Source: Bacillota bacterium (GTDB taxonomy: Bacteria > Bacillota > Sulfobacillia > DUSP01 > JBFMCS01). Taken from it: a stretch of DNA of 64,000 nucleotides. How positions within the stretch are numbered: position 1 is the first letter of the stretch; each line of letters begins with the position of its first letter. Both the position numbers and the translations under genes were made by a program. The notes below the pieces were generated by a model. The model was not told the DNA's origin, searched no databases, and worked only from the letters and a program-made list of their open reading frames with translations. The stretch covers positions 32,228-96,227 of the forward strand of contig JBFMCS010000062.1 of the NCBI GenBank assembly GCA_040754315.1, read 5' to 3'. Shown here one piece after another: positions 9,077 to 17,259 of the stretch.

Positions 9077-9878
9077 AGTCGTCCTAACCTTTGACTTGGA
9101 CGGAGAGACGCTGTGGCTGGCCCGGGACCCGGAAAACGCCCACCGCCCTGTTACACTATCCCAGGGCGCCTTCGGGCCCAAGGTCGGAGTCCCTCTCATT
9201 CTTGACCTACTCAATTCTCACGAGATTAAGGCCACATTCTTCGTACCAGGATGGATTGCAGAAAAACACACAACGACCGTCAAGAGCGTCATGGAAAAGG
9301 GCCACGAGATAGCTTTCCACGGCTACATGCACGAATGGCCCCATACCCTGTCTCCCGAGCAGGAGCGCGCGGTGTTCTTCAGGGGACTAAAGGCGCTTCA
9401 GGATATCCTGGCTGTGTCTCCCTCTGGCTACAGGGCACCGGCGTGGGAGTTAAGTACAAGTACCATGGGATTCCTCATCGAGCAAGGCTTCCTTTACTCC
9501 AGCAACTTCATGGATTCAATCAAGCCATATTGTCATCACTTGCCTTCAGGTGGGAATCTCGTTGAGATCCCCGTGAGCTGGGTTTGTGATGACGCTCCCT
9601 TCTTCCTGTACGGCTTGAACCTTCCAGGCCGCCAGATCGCTTCCCCTGACTCTGTGCGCGATATCTGGCGCAAGGAGTTTGACAGCCTCCACAAGCGTGG
9701 CCTCCCGCTGGTTCTTACCATGCATCCCCAGCTCATAGGAAGGCCCAGCCGCCTCGACATGCTACATGAACTCCTGACGTACATCCAGGAGCAGGGAGGA
9801 TGCTTCCGTACGGCTTGGGAAGTAGCCGTAGGTTGTTTGGAAGAAGAACTCCAATTCGCGAGGTGGAAGAATGTTTAG
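9069..9878 (+). CDS. Polysaccharide deacetylase-family (NodB/PuuE-like) hydrolase
   Basis: A metal-dependent amide hydrolase, about 269 residues, single NodB-type domain without a signal peptide, so cytoplasmic. Seen: motif 1 TFDLDGE, motif 2 HGYMHEW (the HGxxH form found in PuuE-like and Helicobacter PgdA-like members) and motif 3 GYRAPAWE. Such proteins include cyclic imidases and allantoinases, which suits a small-molecule catabolic operon better than cell-wall work. TTG 9069 is preferred over TTG 9054 because GGAGGGG (9056-9062) sits six bases upstream. It overlaps both neighbouring genes by about 8 bases. Confidence 0.82.
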   Translation: MSEVVLTFDLDGETLWLARDPENAHRPVTLSQGAFGPKVGVPLILDLLNSHEIKATFFVPGWIAEKHTTTVKSVMEKGHEIAFHGYMHEWPHTLSPEQERAVFFRGLKALQDILAVSPSGYRAPAWELSTSTMGFLIEQGFLYSSNFMDSIKPYCHHLPSGGNLVEIPVSWVCDDAPFFLYGLNLPGRQIASPDSVRDIWRKEFDSLHKRGLPLVLTMHPQLIGRPSRLDMLHELLTYIQEQGGCFRTAWEVAVGCLEEELQFARWKNV

Positions 9879-11607
9879 CCTCAACCAAGACATTCTTGAC
9901 GCATTGGAAGAGATTTCAGCCGAGGAACTCATGGAACATACGAGGAGAGTATCCAGCGAAGTCAGGTTGTCAGGAAGCAGCGAAGAGATCAGGGCATTCC
10001 ACTACGTACAGTCGGAATTGAAGTCAATGGGCCTCCAGCCGGTGCTTCGTTTCCACAAGGCGCTTATCAGCTTGCCGGGGTCCGCGGCCATCTGTTTTCC
10101 AGCGCTCCAGTTAACGATTCCCTGCATCACTCATTCTTTCTCCGGATCGTGCCAAGGCCTGGAAGGTGAGCTGTTCTACCTGGACACCGCAGGTGAGCCC
10201 CCGGCAGGCCCTGTGGTGAATCTGGAAGGGAAGATTGTGCTTCAGGAAGGCATAGCCATGCCGGTGAAAGTCCATCATGCCAAGACGCTCGGCGCTATCG
10301 GCCAGATATACATAAATGACGAGCACACTCACGAAATGATAGTCTCTACGGTTTGGGGTAGCCCTTCCCCTGATAGAATGGAGGATCTCCCCTCCTTTCC
10401 TGTCGTCTCTGTTACCTCACAAGTGGGAGCCAGGATCAGAGAAATCGTGAAGACTCATAACCCACTTACAGTGCGGCTATCAACCATGGTGGACACTGAA
10501 TGGCGAGACATACCGCTAATGACTGCGGATATCCAATGCACTTCGGGAGGTTCCCAATACGCCTTGCTGTCTGGCCACATTGATTCGTGGCATTTTGGAG
10601 CCATGGACAATGCGGCCGCCAACGCAACTATGCTGGAAGTAGCCAGAATCCTATCTGGCCGGAAAGGTCTGATGAGACGGAACTTGCGCCTGGCCTTCTG
10701 GTCTGGCCACTCGCATGGTCGATATGCGGGCTCTACGTGGTATGCCGACAATAACTGGCTCGACCTCCACAAGAACTGTGTGGTCCATGTCAATGTTGAT
10801 TCTACGGGAGGAGCCGGGGCCAGTATCACCGATGAAGCACCAGTCATGCCCCAAACCTATGATGTCGCCAGGGAAGTAATTGGTGCTATCACTGGTGCGG
10901 ATCTTCGCTTCAAACTGATCGGACGAGCTGGGGACCAGTCATTCTGGGGACTCGGGATTCCTTCCCTGTTTATTAACGTTTCCGAACAGCCATTAGATGA
11001 AAGTGCAGCCAGCAAGGGCTTTTCCCTCTTGATGGGACCGCAAGGCGGTTATCGTGGAGGTGGACTGGGTTGGTGGTGGCACACGACAGAGGACCTAATA
11101 GACAAGATCGACAGCAACAATCTGGTTAGAGACACCTCCATATACCTAGGCGTAGTAATGCGTTTCTGCATGGATTTGGTAATCCCCCTTAGGTATTCAT
11201 CCCTAATTCGATGGTTGCTTGCGCAGATTAGGAATTTGGATGGCCAACACTTTGAGCCATTCAATGCAGTGGAAATCCTAGCAGAGAAACTGCTAGGCCT
11301 TCTCATAGAGTTAGAACACCCGGAGAACAACAGTACCTACCTGAATCCCTGTCTAATGGAGTTGGGGAAGCTACTGGTCCCATGCACCGTGACAAGCGGG
11401 GACCCCTTTGAACATGATGACGCTCTGCCAAGAGGCCCAGTGCCAATGCTAGACGCAGTGAGGGCCATGCTGACTAATGAACCGGGTTCTGACGGATACC
11501 TGCTGTACCAAGTGGCCGCCGTGAGGAAGGTCAATCGCTTACTCTATTGCCTGGATAAGGCATCGGAACTGGTACAGTCAGCCCTGGGATCCTCAAAGGG
11601 CGCTTAG
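9871..11607 (+). CDS. M28-family metallohydrolase with PA-like insert and variant active site
   Basis: A 578-residue protein. A PA-like region (about 90-200) precedes the M28 domain. Seen metal-site residues: SGHIDS, the MDNAAANA Asp, VHVNVDSTGG, and the late HTTEDLIDKID His. The position usually filled by Glu-Glu (catalytic base plus zinc ligand) reads WSGHSHGRYAGS here, so the pair becomes Ser281-His282. His282 could still bind metal, but the catalytic Glu is absent. About 180 further residues follow the peptidase core. ATG 9871 has GAGGTGG in front and overlaps the deacetylase gene. No signal peptide, so cytoplasmic action on an imported compound is inferred. Confidence 0.8.
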   Translation: MFSLNQDILDALEEISAEELMEHTRRVSSEVRLSGSSEEIRAFHYVQSELKSMGLQPVLRFHKALISLPGSAAICFPALQLTIPCITHSFSGSCQGLEGELFYLDTAGEPPAGPVVNLEGKIVLQEGIAMPVKVHHAKTLGAIGQIYINDEHTHEMIVSTVWGSPSPDRMEDLPSFPVVSVTSQVGARIREIVKTHNPLTVRLSTMVDTEWRDIPLMTADIQCTSGGSQYALLSGHIDSWHFGAMDNAAANATMLEVARILSGRKGLMRRNLRLAFWSGHSHGRYAGSTWYADNNWLDLHKNCVVHVNVDSTGGAGASITDEAPVMPQTYDVAREVIGAITGADLRFKLIGRAGDQSFWGLGIPSLFINVSEQPLDESAASKGFSLLMGPQGGYRGGGLGWWWHTTEDLIDKIDSNNLVRDTSIYLGVVMRFCMDLVIPLRYSSLIRWLLAQIRNLDGQHFEPFNAVEILAEKLLGLLIELEHPENNSTYLNPCLMELGKLLVPCTVTSGDPFEHDDALPRGPVPMLDAVRAMLTNEPGSDGYLLYQVAAVRKVNRLLYCLDKASELVQSALGSSKGA

Positions 11608-11865
11608 AGACTCCGGCAAGACATTGGATCTGGCCCTTCCGGGTGATGCGGGGGGGCCATCTTGAATCTTCCTACCCGGCACTTCAGTATCTTAGTGCCC
11701 AGGCAACTCGACCCGGACATTGGACTTGTACGCCGCCTGTTACTCCCAGGAGGTTGGCTATGAGGATAAATTGTGCGTACCTGCCAGGTCTGCATTGTAT
11801 ATATAGAATGATTATTATAAGATTAGGAATGTACAACTGTTTACCCTAGGAAGGGGCGAACCCCT
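11608..11865 (+). other. Intergenic region before the sulfur-relay genes
   Basis: No credible gene. A 6-bp stem GGCACT/AGTGCC lies near 11684-11702. The last 60 bases are AT-rich (TATATATAG, TTATTATAAG near 11797-11822) and probably hold the promoter for the NifS-like gene, but no -35/-10 pair with good spacing can be fixed. Confidence 0.3.
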
Positions 11866-13047
11866 GTGAAGAGAGTCAACATGGACCACGGTGCCGCAAC
11901 CCCTCTACACCCTGCAGTGTGGGAGGCAATGAAGCCCTTCTTCCTCGAGCACTTCGGAAACCCCTCCAGCGGGCACAGCCTGGGAGCGGGACCCAGAAGG
12001 GCAATCTCCGAGGCCAGGGAGAACGTGGCCGCGCTCATCGGGGCGACCCCTGAGGAAGTCGTGTTCACATCCTGCGCCTCCGAGGCCAACAACATGGCCA
12101 TCAAGGGGATCGCCGCCGCTAGGGGGCCCCAGGGAAACCACATCATCGCCTCATCCATAGAGCACTTCTCAGTGCTAAACCCCCTCAAGACCCTGGAGAA
12201 GGAGGGTTTCCGGGTAACCCTGCTCCCGGTGGACCGCTATGGCCTTGTGAACCCGGGCGACCTGGCCTCGGCCATCACGCCCGGGACCATCCTGGTGTCC
12301 GTAATGGCCGCCAACCCGGAGATCGGCACAGTGGAGCCCCTGGAGGACCTGGCGGCGGTGACCCGGGAGAGAGGGATCCTGTTTCATACAGATGCCTGTG
12401 CCGCCGCAGGCCGGGTGCCGCTGGACGCCGGGGTGGGGTTCGACCTCCTGACACTGGCGGGGGACCAGCTACGGGGCCCAAAGGGCAGCGGCGCCCTCTA
12501 TGTGCGCCGCAGGACCCGCCTCCTTCCCCTCCTAGAGGGGGGAATCCAGGAGAGGGGCATCCGGGCGGGTACGGAGAACGTCCCTGCCATCGTGGGCCTG
12601 GGCAAGGCCGCTCGCCTGGCGGCCGAGACAATGGGGGAAAGGGCAAGGTGCCTTTCCGGTCTCAGGGACGAGCTCAGGGATGGCCTCTTTTCCCGGATCC
12701 CCCACCTTCACCTGAACGGGCACCCCGAGAGACGCCTCCCTGACAACCTCCACGTATCCGTGGAGTTCGTGGAGGGAGAGGCCCTCCTTCTCCACCTGGA
12801 CATGGCAGGCATCAGGGTATCCAGCGGTTCCTCCTGTACCTCCCAGGCACTGAAGTCCTCTCACGTGCTGGGCGCCGTGGGCCTGGCCCCCGAACTCGCC
12901 CAGGGCTCTTTGCTCTTCACTTTGGGGCAGGATAACACCAGGGAGGACATCCCCTACGTCGTAGAGGAGCTGGCCCGGGTGGCCAACCTCCTGAGGCAGA
13001 TGTCGCCCCTTTACCACAACTACCTTAAGGAACATGGAAAAAACTAG
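11866..13047 (+). CDS. NifS/IscS-like cysteine desulfurase homologue lacking the PLP lysine
   Basis: Class V aminotransferase fold, 393 residues, about IscS length. Canonical enzymes pull sulfur from cysteine onto a loop cysteine using PLP bound to the Lys of SxHK. Kept here: the active-site His in IEHFSV, the PLP Asp in HTDA, ERGIRAGTEN, and the loop cysteine C324 in SSGSSCTS. Lost: the HK pair reads D200-Q201 (AGDQLRGPKG), and the Gln three residues after the PLP Asp is Ala. The codons GAC CAG are plain in the DNA and flanked by normal family sequence. Normal PLP chemistry therefore seems unlikely; a sulfur-carrying or scaffold role is possible. GTG start behind AAGGGG. First of a three-gene sulfur set. 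Confidence 0.87.
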   Translation: MKRVNMDHGAATPLHPAVWEAMKPFFLEHFGNPSSGHSLGAGPRRAISEARENVAALIGATPEEVVFTSCASEANNMAIKGIAAARGPQGNHIIASSIEHFSVLNPLKTLEKEGFRVTLLPVDRYGLVNPGDLASAITPGTILVSVMAANPEIGTVEPLEDLAAVTRERGILFHTDACAAAGRVPLDAGVGFDLLTLAGDQLRGPKGSGALYVRRRTRLLPLLEGGIQERGIRAGTENVPAIVGLGKAARLAAETMGERARCLSGLRDELRDGLFSRIPHLHLNGHPERRLPDNLHVSVEFVEGEALLLHLDMAGIRVSSGSSCTSQALKSSHVLGAVGLAPELAQGSLLFTLGQDNTREDIPYVVEELARVANLLRQMSPLYHNYLKEHGKN

Positions 13048-13077
13048 AACGCCAGGCAGTCAGAAGGAGGGGGTCAA

Positions 13078-13335
13078 GTGCCCGGGGATAAGGAGAAATA
13101 TAGCCAGGTGCTGGACTGTGCCGGGCTGTACTGCCCCGTGCCGGTGATGAGATCACGGGAGGAGATGGACCGCATGTTTCCCGGGGAGATCCTAGAGATC
13201 ATCGCTGATGACCCTGCGGCGGAGGAGGACATTCCCCGCTGGGCCAAGAGGGCAGGCCACACCGTGGTGAACATGTGGAAGGACGGGAGTGAGATACACT
13301 TCTTGATAAGAAAGGGCGAGAACAAGGAGGAGTGA
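13078..13335 (+). CDS. TusA/SirA-family sulfur carrier protein
   Basis: An 85-residue protein with the family motif CAGLYCPVPVMR; the Cys of CPxP is the persulfide carrier in TusA proteins. It passes sulfur between a desulfurase and an acceptor. The GTG start lies behind a strong AGAAGGAGGGGG ribosome site, 30 bases after the NifS-like gene and 3 bases before the DsrE-like gene, so the three form one operon. Confidence 0.9.
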   Translation: MPGDKEKYSQVLDCAGLYCPVPVMRSREEMDRMFPGEILEIIADDPAAEEDIPRWAKRAGHTVVNMWKDGSEIHFLIRKGENKEE

Positions 13336-13338
13336 GCG

Positions 13339-13704
13339 GTGAAGAAGATCCTCTACGTGCAGACTAGCGGGCCGGAAACCCCCGAGAGACTCTATTCCCC
13401 TCTCATCCTGGCCCAGACGGCACTGGCCATGGACATTGAGCCTACCATCTACTTCTTGGGCCTTGGCCTTAAGCTCCTGGTGAAGGGCGAGGCTGAGAGG
13501 ATCAGGGTTGGGGCCTTTCCCACTGTTGCGGAGGTGCTCAAGGACACCGCCGCCAAGGGGGTGAGGATCGTGGCCTGCCAGCAGAGCATGCAGTTGTTCG
13601 GCGGCAGCGTGAAGCCTGAGGACATCATGGAGGAGGCCATCATCGCCGGGGCGGCCACCTTGAATGACCTGGCGCTGGAGGCCGACGCCATACTAACCTT
13701 CTAG
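13339..13704 (+). CDS. DsrE-family sulfur-relay protein
   Basis: A 121-residue alpha/beta protein. Seen: the N-terminal KKILYVQTSGP strand, LILAQTALAMD helix, and a single conserved Cys in RIVACQQSM, at the usual position of the persulfide-bearing Cys in DsrE/YchN proteins. With the TusA-like and NifS-like neighbours it should act in cytoplasmic sulfur transfer. GTG start directly after the previous stop. Confidence 0.85.
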   Translation: MKKILYVQTSGPETPERLYSPLILAQTALAMDIEPTIYFLGLGLKLLVKGEAERIRVGAFPTVAEVLKDTAAKGVRIVACQQSMQLFGGSVKPEDIMEEAIIAGAATLNDLALEADAILTF

Positions 13705-13843
13705 AACAAGGATGCCCGGGGGGCCCGGGGAGGCGAGACCTCCCGGCCCTCTCCTTTAGAAGCCCCCGGCAGGGTGACTGCCCCTCGCTGTCGAATCCAT
13801 CCTCTACTGGCCAAGACCGCCATCCCTAGAAAGGGGTTCTGCC

Positions 13844-14929
13844 TTGAGCCGCTGGCGACAGAGGTGCCTGTTCCTGGTAATCCTGTCCCTTGCGTACGCC
13901 CTCTTCTCATGGGCCGGTTTCGCCTCTCCCTCCCCCATCCTGTCCCTGGAGCCCGCGGAGCGTGATGCCCTCTCCAACCTGTTCCTCCTGCTTCTGAAGA
14001 TGGAGCGGTCCAGGGCACGCATGGATGAACTGGATGTGGAGATAGGGGTTGTCCAGGAGGACATTCACAGGCTGGAAGAGTTGCTGGAGGAGACAGAGGC
14101 CAGGTACCGTGAGGCCCGCGCCAAGACGGGCACCGCCCTGCGCTGGCTGCACCGGATGGGCCCCACCTCCTACCTGGAGGTCCTCCTTGGAGCATCCTCA
14201 CTCAGGGACTTCCTGGTCAGGGTGAACCTGGTGTCATCCGCGGCCAAGGGGGCCCTCAGGGTCCTGGCGGAGGTCCAGGAAGAGAAAAGGTCCTTTGCCT
14301 CCACCCGGGAGGACCTGGATGCGGCCCGGGATCGCCTTAGTGTCCTGGAGGAGGAAAGGAGCGCACTGGCCACGGCAGGCCAGGAATACGAGAGGGGTAA
14401 GGAGGGCCTTGCAGCCTCCCTGGGCCCCCGTGCGCCCTCAGTGTTCACTGAGATGGATCGCCTTCAGGGCGCCTGGAACAGCCAGGCCAAGCCCTACCTG
14501 CTGAGGCTCCCCGAACGACTCTCGGCTCTCATGGAGAAGGGGATCATGCCCGAGGGGGTCACCATCACGCCCTCCCTCTTCAGCGTGAGGGTGAAGATAC
14601 CGGAGTCCGGGCTCAATGCGGTCCTGGCAGAGGAAGCGGGCCTCAAGGACGCGGCCTTCGAGTTCGAGCCCGGGGGAGCGCGGCTCAAGGTCCCCTCCCT
14701 GGACCTCACGCTCCACGGGAGCCTCTCCGTGACCCCCCAGGGGCTTTTAGCCTTCAGCGTATCCCAGGTGGAATTCTCAGGCCTTACTATCCGCAGCGAC
14801 CCTGTGCTCGAGCCAGTGTCTAGCCTCTCCCTGGACCTGGGGCCTTCCCTCCAGGGCATGGTACCCCAGAGCATCAGCATGGACCAGGACTTCATAGAGA
14901 TGACAGTCAGCCTGGGCGGCTCAAGATGA
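13844..14929 (+). CDS. Exported coiled-coil protein of the FtsEX locus (PcsB/CwlO N-domain-like, no hydrolase domain)
   Basis: A 361-residue protein with an N-terminal signal segment (about 8-28), a long coiled coil (about 45-195) and a beta-rich C-terminal domain (about 225-361). The stretch around SYLEVLLGASSLRDFLVRV is characteristic of the coiled-coil domain by which PcsB/CwlO hydrolases dock on FtsX. In those proteins an NlpC/P60 or CHAP hydrolase follows; here no catalytic Cys-His domain is seen, and the C-terminus instead resembles a repeated beta-strand, possibly lipid-binding domain (weak impression). TTG start behind AAAGGGG. It directly precedes ftsE. Confidence 0.75.
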   Translation: MSRWRQRCLFLVILSLAYALFSWAGFASPSPILSLEPAERDALSNLFLLLLKMERSRARMDELDVEIGVVQEDIHRLEELLEETEARYREARAKTGTALRWLHRMGPTSYLEVLLGASSLRDFLVRVNLVSSAAKGALRVLAEVQEEKRSFASTREDLDAARDRLSVLEEERSALATAGQEYERGKEGLAASLGPRAPSVFTEMDRLQGAWNSQAKPYLLRLPERLSALMEKGIMPEGVTITPSLFSVRVKIPESGLNAVLAEEAGLKDAAFEFEPGGARLKVPSLDLTLHGSLSVTPQGLLAFSVSQVEFSGLTIRSDPVLEPVSSLSLDLGPSLQGMVPQSISMDQDFIEMTVSLGGSR

Positions 14930-14948
14930 ACGGAAGGGGGTTTTGGGG

Positions 14949-15638
14949 GTGATAGAGGCTAGAGGCCTCTCCAAGGTATATCCCAACGGCAGCGCGGCCC
15001 TGACGGGTCTTGACCTTACTGTGAACACAGGTGAGATGCTATTCATCAGGGGGCCCAGCGGGGCCGGGAAGACCACCCTCCTCCGGCTGCTGATGGGGGT
15101 TGAACAGCCCTCATCAGGCTCCCTTCGACTGGGCAGCCTTGACATGAAGGGCGCGGATGCCCGCACTCTAAGGAACCTCAGGAGGAAGATGGGTGTGGTA
15201 TTCCAGGACTTCCGCCTGATCAAGGGCAGAACCGCCCGGGAGAACGTGGAGATGGGCCTCAGGGTGCTTGGTGTCACCGGCCGCCAGATGCGGCAGAGGG
15301 CTGGGGAGTACCTGGAGTTCCTCGGCATGGCCTCCAAGGCCGGCACCTACGTGGACCTCCTCTCCTGGGGGGAACAGCAGAGGGTAGTGATAGCCAGGGC
15401 ACTGGCCCGAGAGCCGGAGATAGTCCTGGCGGACGAGCCCACCGGCAACCTGGACGACGCCTCCTCCGACCGGGTGCTGGCACTGCTCATGGCGGCGCGA
15501 GACCGCGGGGCTACCGTCCTGGTGGCCACCCATGCCTCCCGCATGCTGGAGAGGCCGGGTCACCGGGTGATTACCCTGGCGGAAGGAAGGGTTGTTCAAG
15601 ATGCTGCAGGGCATTTTGAAGGGGGGATGGCCAGGTGA
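14949..15638 (+). CDS. ftsE: Cell-division ABC transporter ATP-binding protein FtsE
   Basis: ATPase of FtsEX, which transmits ATP-driven movement across the membrane to activate cell-wall hydrolases. Seen: Walker A GPSGAGKTT, Q-loop VFQDFRLI (the FQDFRL form is typical of FtsE), signature LSWGEQQR (Trp for the usual second Gly) and Walker B IVLADEPTGNLD. TTG 14943 is too close to the GGAAGGGGG site; GTG 14949 has proper spacing. The end overlaps ftsX in a GTGA junction. Confidence 0.93.
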   Translation: MIEARGLSKVYPNGSAALTGLDLTVNTGEMLFIRGPSGAGKTTLLRLLMGVEQPSSGSLRLGSLDMKGADARTLRNLRRKMGVVFQDFRLIKGRTARENVEMGLRVLGVTGRQMRQRAGEYLEFLGMASKAGTYVDLLSWGEQQRVVIARALAREPEIVLADEPTGNLDDASSDRVLALLMAARDRGATVLVATHASRMLERPGHRVITLAEGRVVQDAAGHFEGGMAR

Positions 15639-16504
15639 GGCACCTGGGCTACTTCACTGGGGAAACCCTCAGGGCCCTCAGGCTCCATGCGGTGGCCAAC
15701 CTCGTATCGGTGGCCTGCGTGACCCTGGCCCTCCTGACCCTCAGCTTCTTCCTGGGGGCCTGGTGGAACCTGGAGCATCTCCTGGAGGTTGCCGGGGCAG
15801 AGTCCCAGATAGTGGTTTACCTCTACGAGGGCACCGCGGAGGAGGACGCCCTCGCCCTGGCGGGCATCCTGGCCGAAGGTCCCGGTGTCCATGGCACGCG
15901 GGTGGTCACCGGAGAGGAATCTCTCTCCCGGATCCAGGCCATGCTGGGGTCCGGCATTGACATGGCTGGGATTCTGGAGGGCTATAACCCGTTTCCTCCC
16001 TCCGTGGAGGTGAGCGTTCTTCCCGAGAGGGCGCGGGAGATTGCCGCCTTCGCCCGGAACCTCAGGGGGGTGGATGCGGTAAGGGATAACGAAGAGATAC
16101 TGCAACCCCTGGCCAGGTTAACCCGGGCGGTCCGGTGGATCGGGACCGTCGCCTCCCTGGCAGTGGTTACGGCCGTCCTTGCCCTGGTGTCGCACATGGT
16201 GCGCCTGGGCATCGCTGCCCGCAGGCAGGATATGGAGACCCTCAGGCTCATGGGGGCCTCGGAGTGGTTCCTCGCAGCCCCCTTCCTCTTGGAAGGGGTA
16301 GCCATAGGGGCCCTAGGCGGGTTGTTGTCCCTGGCAGCTGTGGCCATACTGTGGCCCGGCGCCTATGGTCTCGTTGGGAGTTCCCTGCCCTTCCTGCCGC
16401 TCTTGGAATGGACAGGGATCTTCTGGAGGCTCGGCCCTCTCCTGTTATGCCTGGGACTGGTCTCAGGCCTTCTGGGGAGCGTGATCTCCCTGAAGTCCCC
16501 GTGA
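15635..16504 (+). CDS. ftsX: Cell-division ABC transporter permease FtsX
   Basis: A 289-residue membrane protein with FtsX topology: a short cytoplasmic N-terminus, helix 1 (about 20-42), an extracellular domain of about 110 residues, then three C-terminal helices, with RRQDMETLRLMGAS between helices 2 and 3 as in the FtsX family. The extracellular domain should bind the coiled-coil protein encoded just upstream. GTG start overlapping the ftsE stop. Confidence 0.93.
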   Translation: MRHLGYFTGETLRALRLHAVANLVSVACVTLALLTLSFFLGAWWNLEHLLEVAGAESQIVVYLYEGTAEEDALALAGILAEGPGVHGTRVVTGEESLSRIQAMLGSGIDMAGILEGYNPFPPSVEVSVLPERAREIAAFARNLRGVDAVRDNEEILQPLARLTRAVRWIGTVASLAVVTAVLALVSHMVRLGIAARRQDMETLRLMGASEWFLAAPFLLEGVAIGALGGLLSLAAVAILWPGAYGLVGSSLPFLPLLEWTGIFWRLGPLLLCLGLVSGLLGSVISLKSP

Positions 16505-16557
16505 CAGGGCGCCCGGCCTACCTGCATCTACAGCGCCGGGCGGCTTGGCCTGATGTC

Positions 16558-17127
16558 TCAGTCACTCATGTAAACAGCGTAGGAGTAGGGAATGGGATCT
16601 CCACCGTTTAATTCGATCCAGGCCCTTTCCTGGTGTGACCTGCTGGAGAGGCGCTTCGCGGTGTACTTTCCGACCTCTTCCTAGACCCTCTCCAGCGTTT
16701 CTATCTCGTCACGGTCAAGATCGCTCTCACCAGGGGGCTCGACGGTGATCACCTCTCCTTCACCGGTGTCCCCCGCTGGCTTCTGGCCAATGCGAACGCA
16801 CCCCTCGCCAGACAGGATACCAAGAAGGCACTCATAGTGGTCCGGAGCAGGCCCATAGAGCCCAAGGGTGGGTCTGGGCCACATGCCGCCGCATCGCAGC
16901 CGTGAGAATGCCCCCTTCCCAATGGCCGCCTCAGTCGCATTCTTGAGACGGGTAGCACGGCTGAGAACCATACCCATGCGCCAGGGTGAGTCAGCAAAAC
17001 TGCCGCATGCACCGGGATTTCTCCAGCGCGTGAGCCACTTGCGGAGCCTGCGTCTATTATCGATGTGATAAGGGGCGCACGGGAAAACACTCTGGCCCTG
17101 TGGTGGTGACTCTCTACACAACGGCAC
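16558..17127 (-). pseudogene. Unidentified decayed reading frame with internal TAG
   Basis: A minus-strand frame runs to a TAG at 16681-16683 and continues for 40 codons in the same frame to a TGA at 16558, with protein-like composition on both sides (ending PIPYSYAVYMSD). The upstream part is less convincing and no start can be fixed. I do not recognise a family. The neighbouring saccharopine-dehydrogenase-like pseudogene suggests a decayed region, but a readthrough or misread codon is not excluded. Confidence 0.3.
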
Positions 17128-17259
17128 ACTTCTTGCTTGTAATTGCCGCCAGAGGACCGGTCCGCACCGCGAGCCTTGCGGGAATACGTGAGGACCAGGG
17201 TGGTGGGAGACGGGAACATTCCTCCAGATACGGCTGGCCCACCGGCAGCGGGCTGGCTT

